Of a DNA stretch of 64,000 nucleotides, positions 33,519 to 48,033 are shown piece by piece (the first letter of the stretch is position 1; each line of letters opens with the position of its first letter). Position numbers and translations under genes: made by a program. The notes below the pieces were generated by a model. It was not told the origin of the DNA and ran no database searches. It saw only the letters and a list, made by a program, of their open reading frames with translations. This DNA is from Balanoglossus misakiensis. Lineage: Eukaryota > Hemichordata. Location of the stretch: the NCBI GenBank assembly GCA_040954595.2, contig CM082584.2, positions 62,001 to 126,000 of the forward strand, written 5' to 3'.

Positions 33519-33897
33519 CTGATTAAAAAAAATGAGGTTTTTAGTGATGTATTTGTGATACAGTGTCATTTAAAATAACAAATTACTTGAGATGATTCAC
33601 TTCATAATTCTGAGACAAGTATACAGGCATGTAGAAAGTTCTTTGGAGGACATTAAACGTCATTTCTAATCAACCATGTTCTGAATATCATAAGACTCTG
33701 CGAGATCTCACATGGCTAACCGGGTCTCGCAAGATCTCGCACTGAGTTGATAATCTGTTGTAAACACATACATACATACACACACACACATACCCCCAGT
33801 CGCACTGACTTGAAAATCTGTTGTAAACACATACATGCATACACACATACCCCTCAGTTTCATCACACAGCAAACTGAACAAGTACCACAATCTTAC

Positions 33898-34031
33898 CAT
33901 TTGTACATCTGGTACAGTTTGTTGCACCAGCCAATGACACGTAACCCTTGGTACACTTGAATTGCGATGCACTGGGATCTATGCAGGCGTACCCTTGCTC
34001 ACAAATAGTACAATGTTCAGCACCAGCTGAT
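33898..34031 (-). CDS. CR3 exon, open (unit 3)
   Basis: As unit 1. The phase-1 acceptor gives 33898-34026; the range includes the alternative. Confidence 0.6.
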
Positions 34032-34285
34032 CTGTAAATCAAACAGAGAATTTACACACCAAGTTAACCTTTGAATACCACTGTAAAAATTTGGTGCAAA
34101 TTTTAATTATTTTCATAAATAGAGGTCTATTCAAATTTGGAAAAATTGTCATTTTTTCATTCATATATTATATCAGTAAATTTTAAATACAGAAATAGAA
34201 AATGATCCCATCCTATTTTTCAGTTAGTAAATTACCTGACCTAATGTTTGATGTTGGAAATAAAGGTGGGTGGGTAGAAGTTTAC

Positions 34286-34416
34286 CTGTTATGCAAGAGG
34301 TACAGCGAGACATCCTTTGTCCAAGGCCGAACTGTAATAACCAGCCGAGCATAAAATCACAGTGTTACCATTTGGACATTGGTTACCAGCTGGGCAATCA
34401 GCACATGATGTTTGTG
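34286..34416 (-). pseudogene. CR2 exon, -1 frameshift (unit 3)
   Basis: 131 nt, shared break. Confidence 0.65.
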
Positions 34417-35396
34417 CTGAAAATAAACAGAGATTTATAGAATCTTATAGTCACAGTCATACCTTCAAAGACGTGGGATTCTCACGCGGGTTGGGGAGAC
34501 AAAAATCCCTGGCAAAAGATTGAGGACAGGAAAATGCCAATCCAGAGATATTGGTAACAGAAACTGTGTACAGTCAATGCCATACGGCAGTGTGCTGTTC
34601 TAACAACAGACAAGATCGTGACGATCATAGTCTGTGTCGGAGATTTGGAAAAGAGCAAATTTGGTGAAAAGACGGGACAAAACAAAAGTCTACTTATACG
34701 ATGCACATGAAAACTGGATGAAAGCGAAGCCGTCCACTATTTGAATGCATTGGATGTAAAATTGGCAGAATATTTGGACTGGACGTAATGTTTGTACGCA
34801 CAGAATTACGTACATGCACATAAGATGATCGTCCGCCTTAAAGGCACGTAAGCTGCAACTGGATAAAAAAATTAAAGTTTTAAATAATCTCATATATGCT
34901 TTTAATTATGTCTATTAAATGATATTTCATGATAATATATCAAGCTCAACACTTATTTATGACACAATGGCCAAAAATTAAAGAAAAAACGAAAATTCCT
35001 GCAATTTAAAAAAAAGTGCAATATTGCAATGAACAATGGAAATCTGATGTCTCAGTGGTGTACATTTACTTCCATGAGATCAAGTGGATGAGATCATGTT
35101 TTGTTTAAGAAGTTTCCCAACCGGAAATGCAACATTTTCATTGTTTCTTGCATTTTCCCAGGGTGGCGGCCATAATCGCTTGCGGCAAAGCTTTATTATT
35201 TATCTGGTTAAAACTTGCATATGCACTCATATTTAGGGTTTATAATGCTTGTGTATAGTTCACTGCCTTCATCTGCATGGACTAATGGTAGTGCAGTTTT
35301 AAACAAATATTATGAAAATTATCCCAAAAGTTACAGCTTACGTGCCTTTAAGTGAAAGATTACACAGTAATGCCCAAACTTTAAGTGCTGACTCAC

Positions 35397-35601
35397 CATC
35401 TATATTAGTGTAGTATCCATCTTCACACACCTCTGGCTCCGACATACCATCATATTGGCACTTATACCCGGGGCAGGACAAGGCGTACAGTCTATACTTC
35501 CATTGTTGGCAAAATATCCCAGTCCGCATTGTGTTGGTGATGAGAGGCTGGCTGTTCCACACATGAAACCCCTGGACACAGCGTGCATGCTTCAGAACAT
35601 G
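35397..35601 (-). pseudogene. CR1 exon, two frameshifts (unit 3)
   Basis: 205 nt, shared breaks. Confidence 0.65.
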
Positions 35602-35693
35602 CTGAACTTTAACTTCCAGCTGCGCAGTCCTGTAGGAGTGAAGACGTCAAATATTAAGGAGGTTTAGGAGCCCTCTAGCCAGCAAACTTCATC

Positions 35694-36107
35694 AAGGATG
35701 TACGTGCAGAACATAAACCGGAAACACTGCGTGTCCGGTCTTTTTCCCATAGGATTACATTGATAATCGCCAGAAAACAAACTTCTACTATTGTCATTTT
35801 CTCGAAATTTTACACATAGCTCAGTCCAGCAAATATAAATTCATTGGTCAAATAAAATATAGGGGTCACCGCGCTCTTTTTTGAGATAAATTGCATTAAG
35901 AATTTTGGCCATAGACAAACAAACCATTGGTGAAAAATCAGTAGATTTCTTCTATTATCGACCAATTTCATGGCTCTGTATTTCAAAAACAAGCGCGGTG
36001 ACCCCTATATTTTATTACGGATTTTCATTATACATACAAAAGAGAATAAAAAAATCCACAATTAAAAAAAATGACAATACTTTCCATTTTATTGAACGTA
36101 CATCCTT
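35694..36107. mobile_element. Foldback element (unit 3)
   Basis: Same outer and inner inverted arms as unit 1. Confidence 0.5.
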
Positions 36108-36580
36108 AATGTTACTTAGGTAGTGGAGCACCAAAACCCAAATTTTCATATCGATTGTGTATTTTGTGATAAAAGCACCAAACTTGGCTCAGATGTGTGT
36201 TAATGTGTACTGAACAAATTCAGATAGCGAGTCACTAAATATCTGTTGAAGAGTTTCCATGGCAACCAATTTTTTTTCAAAATGGCCGCAAATACAGATA
36301 ATCACACCTGTTAAACATCAAAATAAATTCAGATTACAATATTTGAAACAAGAAACTACGGAAAGAATGGTTTGCAATAGAACTATGGTTATTAAACTAC
36401 AAATGTACTTATAAGGGTAACTAAGGGATCAAAATACAGGTGCAACTTTCAATCCCTGGTACTCGCATTAGTATAGGTGCTCCCCCTAGTCAAACATTAC
36501 GGCTAGTTGCGATATTTAACTTGAAGTACGTAAATTACACACACACGAATCGCAACAGTTAGCGAGTCACTAAATATCTA

Positions 36581-38758
36581 TTGAAGAGTGACTATGCAGT
36601 ATTCAAGATCCACCCTTTCCACAATACGTGTGAACTTCTACTCTCTACATGGAATGTCCGCTCAGCTAGATGCAAATCATTAGACATTGCAGACTACATC
36701 ACAGATAAAGAAATTGATATTCTTGTACTCACTGAAACATGGTTGAAGGAATCTGGTGACGAACACGTAATGGCTGAATGTACACCACCAGGCTATGCTG
36801 TCAAACATCTACCTGGGGTTGGCAAGATCGGTGGAGGCTTAGCTTAAATTCACAAGCTAGCACTAAAATAAACAGCTTGGAAGCCTATTCTCTCTGTTAA
36901 ATCTTTTGAGGCAGCGGAAGCAACTATTTTTCACCAGAAACTTTCCATGAAAATAATTCTTGCCTACCGTCCACCACCATCAGTTAATAATAAATTCACC
37001 GCACCACAGTTCATGGAAGAGTTCAGTACAACACTTGAGAAGTATGTCACCTGCTCAAGTAATCTCTTCATCGTAGGAGATTTCAATATTCACCTAGAAG
37101 ATGATAAGAATCCAGTAACACAGAAATTCAATGGAATCATCAGCGCCTGTAATCTGAAACAATGGGTCCAACAACCAACACACAGAAAGGGTCATACTCT
37201 TGATCTCATCTTATCTAACTCTGCGTCTAACATCAAGAGTGTCTCTGTAGACTGCTTGGAACTCTCTGATCACAATCCTGTCAATGCAAAACTTGCTCTT
37301 CCGAAACCAACACACAGTAGACGTCAAATATCTTATCGTCATATCTGCCATTTCAATTGATAGTTTCAGCCATGATCTCGACAAAATACATCAAATGTCC
37401 TAGCCTCCAAATGACCTCTCCTCAGCCATATCAGCTTATAACCAACCCGTCAGTCTCCATCTAAAACACGTGTACTTGATCTCATCCCTACAGCACTTGA
37501 TAAGCAATGTCTTGGTAATCTGCTCACTATCATAGCCATTATCAATTTGTCACTCAAAACTGGAACTGTTCCTGAATAACTTAAAATAGCAGTCATCACA
37601 CCAATATACTCAAGAAACCTTCGCTCGACAAAAACATTTTCAAGAACTATAGACCAGTTTCAAACCTAACCTTCCTGTCAAAAGTAATCGGGAAGATTGT
37701 AGCACAACAACTGACATCATATTTGACTACCAACTCACTACAAGAACCACTGCAGTCAGCGTACCGAAAGGATCACAGTACCGAAACAGCACTTACTAAA
37801 GTCAACAACAATATTTGTATGGCACTGGATGCCGGTAAATGTGTACTCATGGTTCTCCTCGATCTCTCCTCTGTGTTTGATACCATAGATCACGACACAA
37901 TCATCTCAAGGTTATCAAAACTGGGCATCACCAACATCGCACTACAATGGTTCTCATCATATCTTAAGAACAGACAGCAGTTTGTATGGCACAATGTCAG
38001 AACCTCAATATCTACAATATGGAGTACCACACGGTTCAGTGCTTGGCCCACTTTTGTTCTGCAGCTATTTGTCACCACAACATCAATTTTCACCAATATG
38101 CCGATGACAACCAACTATACCAATATTTCTTCCAGTTAGACACCATAAGTACATTAGACAAGATGGAAAGGGCAGTTCACGAAATAAAAACCTGGATGAC
38201 ACATAATAAACTTCAACTCAATGGTGGCAAACCCGAGGTACTCCTGATAAGGTCTCAGTTCAACCGCTCGCCTCGTCCCATAAACCACATGAGCATTGGA
38301 TCATGTTGTGTTCAAATTGTGAATTCTGCACGGAATATAGGTGTGACATTCGACGACAATTACACTTTCAATAAGCACATTAATGCAATTTGCAAGTCAA
38401 TTTTCTTCCATCTGCGTCAAATCAGCCACATTCGCCGTTACCTCACTAGGAAGTTTGCCAGATGCTGGTTCATGCTCTAATCACATCAAAACTGGACTAC
38501 TGCAATGCAATACTCTGTGGTTTACCATCATCATGCATTCAACCGCTACAGCATGCCCTGAATTCTGCAGCCACCATGGCCTCCTTCACAAAAACCTCAC
38601 CAGACCCCATAATGCCTCCATCTCTTACACCACACCATATACCCACCACAAATCCTAGCCATCACCCAACCTATCATAGCCCAAACAATCCAAACCCAAT
38701 CAAAATTGACCCTAGCCCCACTTATCAAGCCATCAATGCTCAACGGCAACCCAAATAA
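36581..38758 (+). pseudogene. Broken CR1/L2-like LINE (unit 3)
   Basis: Same motifs. A private 23-nt deletion at 38066/38067 and a changed base near 38450 add further frameshifts in the RT. Confidence 0.85.
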
Positions 38759-39090
38759 CACTTAACTTAAAGATTGGCATAAATCCAAACTCATACCACT
38801 GCCACCCCAAATATACTACACAAAGACTCAATCACGAACCAATACCTACCATTTGTAGCAAATACACGACCAAAGATTTGATCCCATCTATCATCCATAT
38901 ATCATCAGAAAGTTGGGACGATGAGCAATGGGGCAGAGACTGATCATCAAAAATTTGAGACAGGGAATTCCAACAAATGAGATCATTAAGTTAAATATGC
39001 AAAGCAAATCAGAAAAGAGAATCAGAAGATTTTCTCCGAAGGACACCTTGGAAATTCATGATTGGAAAGACACTGCAGTCACATGTATAT

Positions 39091-39250
39091 TGTAGTGTCC
39101 AAACACTAGCGAGCATCTATACTTTATACATTCTGTAAAATGACGTAATGCAACATTCGGGTCATTATGAATAAAGTGCGTGAATGAGGCTAGGCACTCT
39201 CACTCTTACATGCCGGACTTGGTGTCTCATGTTGTCATTATTGCCCACCC
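39091..39250 (+). mobile_element. Putative 5' LTR (unit 3)
   Basis: As unit 1, with several changes shared with unit 4. Confidence 0.35.
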
Positions 39251-39283
39251 ACGATTCTATATTTGGCGACGAGGACGGAGAAC

Positions 39284-40384
39284 ATGGAGAATCAGCTAGC
39301 CGTCAATGCCGAGTTTTCCTGTTCATTCAGACCGGACAACCACCAGTACGAGATGGAAAAAGTACATGGTTAGAGTAGAAAACGCATTTGTCGCATTCAA
39401 CATTACAGATGACAAGCGACAACGTGCACTGCTATTGCACTGGGCAGGTGAGGAAGTTTCCGACTTCTTTGATACTCTACCAGATACAGGAACGAGCTGT
39501 GAAACAGCCAAATTAAAGCTTACGTCGTACTTCTCACCCAAACGGAACATTGAATACGAACGATTCATCTTCAGAGACACCATACAAAACAACGGCGAAT
39601 CGATTGATGCCTATCACACTTGTTTGCAACGCCTAGCAGAAACATATGTGACTTCACCAATAAGGATCAAGAGGTCAAATCACAAATCATACGAGGATTC
39701 ACATCAGCCCGTCTCAGACGTCGTGCTCTTTGGGAGGAGACGACACTAGAGAATCTACTGAGTACAGCCCGTTCATTTGAGGTATCAGAGGTTCAGGCTA
39801 GTGGGATTGAGGAGAAACCCCATAATAATGGTGCAGACACGGCATCTGTGAATGCGGTCAGAAAACAGCGCCATCAACGCCCGAAACCCAATAAACAAAA
39901 GAGAGCTCATCAGCAGCCAGCGAAAGGACCGTCCACTTGTTATTATTGTGGTGGCACCTATCCACATGACTCAGTATGTCCAGCTAAAGGCAAGTCATGC
40001 AGGAAGTGTGGCAAACCTAACCATTTTGCCAAATGCTACCGATCAAAAGGCAAGGCAAATAGGGTAGACAAGGATGAAACTGTCAAAGCTGTGCATAAAG
40101 TGGAAGACAGCTCGGGAGATGAATACTGCTTCACTCTACAACAATCAAATGGTAGGAGGCCTCGAGTAACAGTGCAGATAGAACAAACAGCAGTTGCCTC
40201 ACTGATCGACCCTGGTTCTACAATAAACATGATGAGTGTAAACACATACAACAACCTAAAGAACAAACCCATGTGGCAAACAGAAAGTCCGTTTTACCAC
40301 TGCCAGCAGTGCATTATTGAGTATTTTAGCATCGCTGGATTTAGCTCTCGTCCAATCAGAATTGCGGACGGTAGCATGATATAA
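39284..40384 (+). pseudogene. LTR-retrotransposon gag-protease fragment (unit 3)
   Basis: Same frameshifts. The second zinc knuckle keeps His (PNHFAKC). Carries a dense set of base changes shared only with unit 4. Confidence 0.8.
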
Positions 40385-40777
40385 TATAATTGAGAATAAA
40401 TCTCACGACAAGTGTACAGTTTGACAATGTACACAGATAATCCGTTTCAACAATGTTTCCTTTGTAGTGTGAATAAAACTGCACACTTTGCAAGTTTTCA
40501 ACTTCAAAACACTATGGCTATTGCAGAGACAAAGCTGCTAATATACAGTGTATACCCGTCATTTTTGTTTGTGGTGAGATTTTCATTGGCACAGTTGCAC
40601 AGAGCTCACACAAGAGGAAATTACACTTTCTGTTGAATTCACTGCATCCTGCTAACTTTAAGTCATATATCCAGTGAAACATTAAGTTATAGAATTTTCC
40701 ATCGCAGTATTCTGTTTTATATACATGTATAGCAGTCCCACACATATTGATTAATTTGACAAAAGAAACTGACTGAC

Positions 40778-40893
40778 AATTTTCACAGCGCTCCCAGTAT
40801 AGCATCCTTGGCAGGTGCACGTCAATGCCACACGCGAGGTTAGGGTTGGCAAGTGCTGCCATTTTGACATGGGTTGTTAGCACTGATCAATTC
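40778..40893 (-). pseudogene. EGF12 exon, frameshifted (unit 3)
   Basis: 116 nt, shared lesions plus private changes around the TSCGA region. Confidence 0.55.
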
Positions 40894-41826
40894 CTACGCA
40901 TGACAGAAAAATGAAGAATTAGGCTATGGGCCGGACCTGCCTATCGTTTCAAAATGCACTCTGTATATTAGGGTCTATTTTTTTTACATAAAAACAAGTC
41001 TTCTTGCTCTAATATGATAAAAGAAAAAAACTTCAACTTAAATATTGCGTCCTCAGAGGTAATATCGAGCCCTAAAAATCAGGTATGCTAATGCGGTTAA
41101 AGATCGTGCAGTTCTCCTTATAACAAGCGATCTTATTGGTGGTTACGTGACTGCACCAATCACAGAATGCGTTATGTCACTCAGCAATTACACACACAGG
41201 GCAAACTATCAGGCAGCTACATGTATACTAGTATACATGTTACAGAAGATTAAACAGAATTGTTGGTAAGGAAAGTTTGAGCAGACTAGTCCATTCAATG
41301 TAAAAAATGGTGCTGATTCCAAAAAAGTCAGTCTTATTGACCCCTTTCAAGACAAAATTGCCATTTTTGCCACTTTTAACCCAAAAGGTCATTTAAAAAA
41401 CACTCAAAACACACTGTTTTCATCACATTCGGAGATCTGATGACATTTGAGGATTATGCGGAAACAGTGACACACCAGAATAAAAATTACAGGTGACATT
41501 TGCAAGCAGATATGATCTGACCATATAGAAATATGGAATGTAAAAACATTAACAAGGAACATGCCCAATAAACTGTCATGTGTCATGGCAGTCTTACAAG
41601 TGGTGCTAGAAAAAAAATGACCAAAAATTGTCTGTACAAACACATATGCGAAGCAACTTCTTTCAGTCAGCCCTGGAACAGACACACACTGACCTGCCAC
41701 TAGTAATTAAAATTTGATAGCTGGTGGTCTCTGTAACAGCTGGCCTATTTAAGTTATGTAAACATGTCTTTGTTCGAGGTAACAACTCCTTGTAAATAGT
41801 AACTTTAAAAACAACTGGACAATTTG

Positions 41827-42816
41827 TTTAGGAGAAGATTTGCTAACCAAAAACTAAGAAACTTACCAAAAAAACTCGCTAAATATTTAATCTTTCTGAT
41901 CTCAGAACTGAATAAAAGTTGCACATATACAGGTATGTGTTATGAAATTATATCCTAAATTTCAAAGCAATCAGAGAAAAAACTAATTTCAAAGCAATCC
42001 AACAAGCAGTTTCACAGAAAATATTTGTTCAAAAGTGGCAAAAACACAAATATGCAAATATCACCAAAATTGTACAATATCTTACTTCAATCACTACAAG
42101 GAACATGCTGCCTAAGTTCAATGCAATAGGACAAGCGGTTTCAGAGAAAACTATTTTTGACAAAAATTGCAAAAGTTTCCCCGATAACACATTTATGCAA
42201 ATATCTTTTTTTTTTACAACATATTATTTAGGTTACCCCTACGAACATGCCTACCAAATTGGAAAGCAATCTGGCATGAGGTTTTAAAGAAAAACATTTT
42301 TTGACCAAAAATGGCAAATATTGCTCAAAATTATAGATATGCAAATTTTGCAACAATTTGAACAAAACTATGGTTACTTAGACAACATTAGGAGGCTTCA
42401 TACTAAATTTCAAAGACTTTTTACCAATAACATGGAAAAATACAAAAAAATGCAAACAAAATAGGAAATCGATAATATTAGCTCAAAACATACAGGATTG
42501 TATGAGGTTGATATAAGCTACATGCATACCAATTTTCAAATCAATATGACCAGTGGTTGTCCAGTTTTTGAGTTTTGACCAATTTCACATTTTCCCAGCT
42601 AATTTGCATATTTTTGGCAATGACATCTTCATTTGAACAAACTCCCATCTACAGCCCTGCCTGCATCTACACGCCAAATATCGAGGTCATACGCGCTGCG
42701 GTTTTCAAGTTTTCGATGTGGACGGACATACAGACATACATCCATCCATCCATCCATCCATACATACAGACGTAACCAATCCCATAAGGTCCCATGGTAC
42801 ATACCAATGGGACCTA
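41827..42816. mobile_element. Degenerate ~140-bp repeat block ending in hairpin (unit 3)
   Basis: As unit 2. Confidence 0.45.
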
Positions 42817-42832
42817 AAAACTTGTGACTTAC

Positions 42833-42955
42833 ATGTAACACATGTTTGCCCAGTGTAGCAGGTTGGACAGTTGCAGGTGTAGATTGAGCAGGAGCCTTGA
42901 AGTGGCTGATACACTCCGTTATTCAGACATGGGTTTAGAAGACACTGGTTGATCG
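42833..42955 (-). CDS. EGF11 exon, open, Cys3 to Tyr (unit 3)
   Basis: 123 nt, phase 1/1. Confidence 0.75.
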
Positions 42956-43152
42956 CTAAGGGTGAGAGAAATGAAAAGTATCACATTAGGGTCTTACACA
43001 CTTGAGTGGGAAGTGAAATCTGTAGCAGACTGTCAGAAGATTGCACATCCGTGTGATCATGTTCATGTGTGAAGGATAATGAAGACCACTTGATCCAAGC
43101 TTGGTGCTACCATCTTTATCATAATTACAGCATCTTATAATATTTACTAGTT

Positions 43153-43180
43153 GGGGGTGGGGTGGGGTGGGGGTGGGGGT
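43153..43180 (+). other. G-run quadruplex candidate (unit 3)
   Basis: Same as unit 1. Confidence 0.5.
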
Positions 43181-43403
43181 AGTTGATGTCATAACTTTCT
43201 GATGTTTCAATTTACGGTTGGAAAAATAGCAACATCTACTCTGATGAGCATTTGAGTCAATGAAAGTATACATCATGGCTACGGTAGTGCATATAAGTCT
43301 CTTGGTTAGCTGCACAATCACAGGCAACTTTATTGAGACAATATCAATGACAAAGCCCAGCGATTTCTACTTTGTGCGGCAAATCTGACACTGGTTTGCT
43401 TAC

Positions 43404-43520
43404 GTTCAGCGCACGTGGTTCCGATGAAACAGCGCGAACTCTGGCATCTGAACTCGGTGCAGGACACTTGCTGGCAGAATCCACTGTTTAGACAAGGGTT
43501 GGGCTGACACGGATTCAAAT
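43404..43520 (-). CDS. EGF10 exon, open (unit 3)
   Basis: 117 nt, phase 1/1. Confidence 0.75.
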
Positions 43521-43904
43521 CTGTGCACAGAAGAGAAAGTGATATAAATTGTGTACAGTTAATATTTACTACATATACTTTAAACAGATTTGTGCAGTCA
43601 GGGTTGAGTGGTAAAAATCTCAGTTGGTCAACAGAACATCACTGTGACAAATTTCTTCCATGTTCAACAAAAGAAACGTAATGAAATTTTGACACAGGTG
43701 TAATAGTGTCTTAGTGTACCATACGGTGCAGGTTGTTGTTTGGTCAAATACACAATCCCCTTTTATGGCACACACATTCTTAATAAATTTCCCCAAAATT
43801 GTGTCGTTATTCACTGTTTGATACAGGTTGGAAGAAACCAACTGCAAGCCGATTATGTGTTATGTTATTATGTTCCTCTTCATCTGAAATTTAAAATCAC
43901 TCAC

Positions 43905-44027
43905 ATGTCTGACATAAATCGCCGGAGTAACAGCTTGTACAGGAGCATGTGAATTCAGTACACCAATTGGGCGTCAGCACACAGTTTCCACCATTCTGAC
44001 ACTGGATGGGTTGACACTGGTTGACAG
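43905..44027 (-). CDS. EGF9 exon, intact (unit 3)
   Basis: 123 nt, eight Cys. Confidence 0.8.
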
Positions 44028-44322
44028 CTGTGGGATGTGCAGTCAAGATATTGTCAAAATTACAGAATCTACAAACTACACTCCACAGTCATGTACATGT
44101 ATACATGACAACAACCAAAGGGCTGTTTTGAAAAACCAAATGCTGTGAAATCCTTTAGAGTGTGACAAGAAACCACAGTTGCAACCGAAAACAAAAATAG
44201 TGATAACATTAAGCTAGCCCAAAGTTTGAGTTACCAGGGCTTTAATATGTGTACCGTACTTATATTATATAATACATAACAAGTGTTTTGCATTGAATAA
44301 AATAATATTGGTTTGTACTTAC

Positions 44323-44442
44323 GCATTGTACATGTGGCACCAGTGAAGCATTCGGTACACATACAGTCAAACAGGAAACAGCCGTCTCGCGCAACGCATG
44401 TGCCACCATTTTGACAAGGCATAGAGTATAACTGATCAATGG
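44323..44442 (-). CDS. EGF8 exon, intact with GTAAGT donor (unit 3)
   Basis: The only copy with both a full 120-nt open exon and a GT donor (at 44322). Reads MPCQNGGTC, then FDCMCTECFTGATC. Cys1 is still Leu. Confidence 0.75.
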
Positions 44443-44835
44443 CTGCCAAAACAAAAATGAAAGTATCAATTACCTGCTTGTCAAAAACTTGTACATGTAC
44501 TTGTGATGTTCATTTCGTTTAAATATGTGAGCAATGTCTTCATTCCTTGTTTCAAACCTGTACATTTAAAATAACATAATGATGCTATTGCTAGGATTTT
44601 TCTGTAAGAATCTTGAAAAATTAAAAAATGTGCCGTCAACATGATACAGAAGGCTTTCCTTTTTAACGTGCACCTCACACTCAATTTTGACCCTACATCA
44701 GCAAATTTTGAAAGGATGAAACTTAGTAATGCTTCCACCCCATTTATTGGTGTATGGGTCCATCTATCACATTGAGAATACCAAAAATGAGGGTTTATAT
44801 ACCACGCTGTGTCATAAAACAGTAATTCGACACAC

Positions 44836-44958
44836 CTACGGCACAGATGGCCCCAGTCCAACACTACTGGCAGTAACAGGTGTAGTCAGTATAAGAATTT
44901 GGTGTTTGGGAACAATAGCCTCCATTTTGACACGGATTCTGATCACATGGGTTAATGA
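44836..44958 (-). pseudogene. EGF7 exon with TAG (unit 3)
   Basis: 123 nt, shared TAG. Confidence 0.7.
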
Positions 44959-45129
44959 CTATCAGAAAAAAAATAGTTTAAAAAACATGAAATGCAGATG
45001 GCTACACCTCAACCAAAGATGATTCCTGCACCACAACAAAATCCTTTGACACGAGCATTATACTGGAACCATACCCAGAACACGCATTAAGTATATGATG
45101 AAGGGACAATGTCTCTATTTTGGGTAATA

Positions 45130-45240
45130 CAGTAAAACCTGTCTTTATGGACACCTCTCTAATCAGAACACCTAGTAAGATTGATTTTTCAAGCCAAATA
45201 GTAAGGATAATTAAGGACGTCTCTTTTACTTAATACTCAG
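45130..45240. mobile_element. Possible pogo/Tigger-like terminus (unit 3)
   Basis: As unit 1. Confidence 0.3.
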
Positions 45241-45522
45241 ATGTGTGCACCACCTTAGGAGAGATTACCTCATATGCACAATTATCTCTACAGACACTAG
45301 TCTTCAAGAGGCAACTCTTGTATATTTGAGTGATGAAAACATCCAGCTTCGTACACTTCCTCACAAGTTCGTGCCTATCCTAAATTGCACGGACATACAA
45401 ATGAAATTTCTGTTTTCTTTTCTCTTGTGGAAATTTTAGAAATGAGAAGTTACCACACAATTCAATTGCCATGAAGAGAAAGTGCCCAAAAGATTGTCAT
45501 TTACGGTACGTCAGAAACTTAC

Positions 45523-45645
45523 ATATTTCACAACGGTTACCCTCATAGCAACCAGTACAGGCACAGGTATATGCCGTGCAGGAGTTGGCCACTGCATTAC
45601 ATACAGCCCCGTTGAGACAGCTGTTTCGCTGGCATGGATCTTGGA
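45523..45645 (-). CDS. EGF6 exon, intact (unit 3)
   Basis: 123 nt, eight Cys. Confidence 0.8.
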
Positions 45646-46037
45646 CTGCAATAAAAAGTGCAACCTAATGTTATCTCAGCAATATTTACTTTCAAAATCT
45701 GTTTGATAAAAACATCATCATTACCATTACTGTAAATACTGAACGGAACTTCACTTCCAAAAACAACTTGCTCATTCTGGGACGCACTTGTGGGGCTATG
45801 AAAATCTCTGTATATGTATCTTGTGTAGGGAAAATTTTCATGAACGATCAACATTTTTTTCTTCAAATAAACATGTTTTCTTTCAGTTGTACATCATTTT
45901 TGAGGTGAACGATTCCCAAGGCCCAAGGTGTGATGCTGAAGATGAAAATATAAAGTATGACCAACAGACAATGTATTGAGACATGATTGTAAATGTTAGT
46001 TCCTGCATGACAAAATGTTTGTTTTAATGAGTTTTAC

Positions 46038-46154
46038 ACTGGCTGCAGTGTGTGCCGGTGAAACATCCTGGACAAGTACACTCATAAGTTGTACACGACA
46101 GCCGAGTACACTGCCCATTGTTCAGGCATGGACTTGGCCTACATGGAGTTTGTT
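46038..46154 (-). CDS. EGF5 exon, intact (unit 3)
   Basis: 117 nt, eight Cys. Confidence 0.8.
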
Positions 46155-46469
46155 CTGTTTCAATGGAATGAAAATAAATAAATAGTAGTGACATAAGTTT
46201 TTAGGGTATGACCATTTCCTTAATTCCTACAGCTGTGGTTCTATCGGGTTCTCCTATAACTAAGCCTCCTTAATGTATAACTGAACAATAAGAATTACTT
46301 ATTATACTTTTGGGAGTTTAGGACTTAGTAATTGCAAAAAAGACTCAATTCCTGAAAGTGCCTATTTGGTTTGTCACATCCTAAATATACAGGTAATTTC
46401 ATAGCTGCCAGCTATGACAAATATACCGGTATGAGGGGGGAAAAACAGTTCCTCGTCTGATAAATTTAC

Positions 46470-46592
46470 CTTGGTCACAGGTGATTCCAATGATACAGCC
46501 TTGACAGCGACAGGTAAACGCACTGCACGATCCACTGATTGGCTCACAGATACCGTTGTTCATGCACGGATTGGGAGAACATTGATCGAGTC
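46470..46592 (-). CDS. EGF4 exon, intact (unit 3)
   Basis: 123 nt, eight Cys. Confidence 0.8.
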
Positions 46593-47070
46593 CTGGGGGT
46601 TGCATGTAAATCAACCAACAATTGCACATTAACATCACAAGTCATTTCACTATTTTTTCATTCCAAACTTAAAAGATTGCTTGTAACTTGCTGAACAAAT
46701 ATTCATATGGACAGACTATTCTAGCTTGGAACAGGCAAAATCAAGGGTGCCCTGACGCCCAACTTTTAAGAGCAGTTCATTTAATGAAACTGCCAGCACC
46801 CAATATTATCCCACATGTAATCAATATGTGGAAATCAAATACATCTGTAACAGTTTTAATTTACCATGTGGGTATTTGCATGGAGGGCCATGGTATTTGT
46901 TACCTACTGATAAAATACCTTTCAAAACAATATCCTCATTTCTTCAGAAGTTTGGCAACAAGACCAATAAAGTTTCACATCAAAATTTACAATGTATAAA
47001 TAAGCTTAAAAGATCTACGGAATGAAGATGGCTTGTTTGTTTGCAGGGTGTCTTGAAAGTATATACTCAC

Positions 47071-48033
47071 TTGTTTGACCATGGACCCTAGAGAAAGAAG
47101 GACGCGCAACTCCAGTTTTTTCTTGAAATGATGTTCTTTTGCATACATTATTTCCAGATAAATCCCAATAATCCAATTTGCAAATAAACTGTGTATAAAC
47201 TAACGCAAAGTCTCGTGTTTTGTGTGAAGTTATCACAACACCTCAGAACATCTCGCAGAAGACGAGAAAACTGCAACGTGGTTGAACGCAGCGATTATTT
47301 ATGGAACACATCTGGACAAGTTAAACAGGAATTTGAATCTGAGTCTGACAGCGTCCAAAACAAGCATCTTTTGTCTAACAGTCCGGGTATTTCACAAGGC
47401 TGTGAGCTAACCGTACCGAGGGTTGCCTGGCGGCCATAGCGCACACATGATAATCCACCCAGTTTGTTTACAAATTGTTTTCGTGAAATCTGTTTTATTG
47501 TTCACGCACTGCGAAATAAAATGCCCCTAAACCACAATTTTTATTTCAATGCTTCACGCAAACATAACATTATTACGAAAAGTGTCAGCGTTACTAAGAA
47601 ATATGAGTGCCCAGTCGGACATGCAAAAAACATGGATGATTTGTTTACAATTTTTAAATGAAGCTTGTGGCACTAGAAATGACCGTTCAACCGACAGACG
47701 AACACCAAACCATAATAATTAGCACAGACATCGTAATACTTTTAGAATTTTAGAAAAAAACGCAGTGGCTGCTGAAATGCAATAGTGCCAGTTTGGTGGC
47801 AAGTTTTCGTATCACTGGTGGGGTCGACACGTGCCGAAGTAAGGAAGTCATTGTCCGACTGTCCTGGGTGTTAATTATATACAACAAAAACATCATCATA
47901 CAGATAATCCCCAAACCCTTTGATCTTTGCCGCAGTTGCTCGCCCTTCTTTCTCTAGGGTCTATGGTTTGACAGATGTCACCTGTGTAAGAGTTCACACA
48001 CTGGCATGAATAGAAATTGCACGATGTTTGCTG
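47071..48033 (-). pseudogene. EGF3 exon, transposon-split and acceptor half deleted (unit 3)
   Basis: Only 47967-48033 and 47071-47078 of the exon remain. A 151-bp deletion removed the first half and the splice acceptor. Confidence 0.7.
47079..47966. mobile_element. DNA transposon in EGF3 (unit 3)
   Basis: 888 bp, one base longer in an A-run. Same ends and TTTGA duplication. Confidence 0.75.
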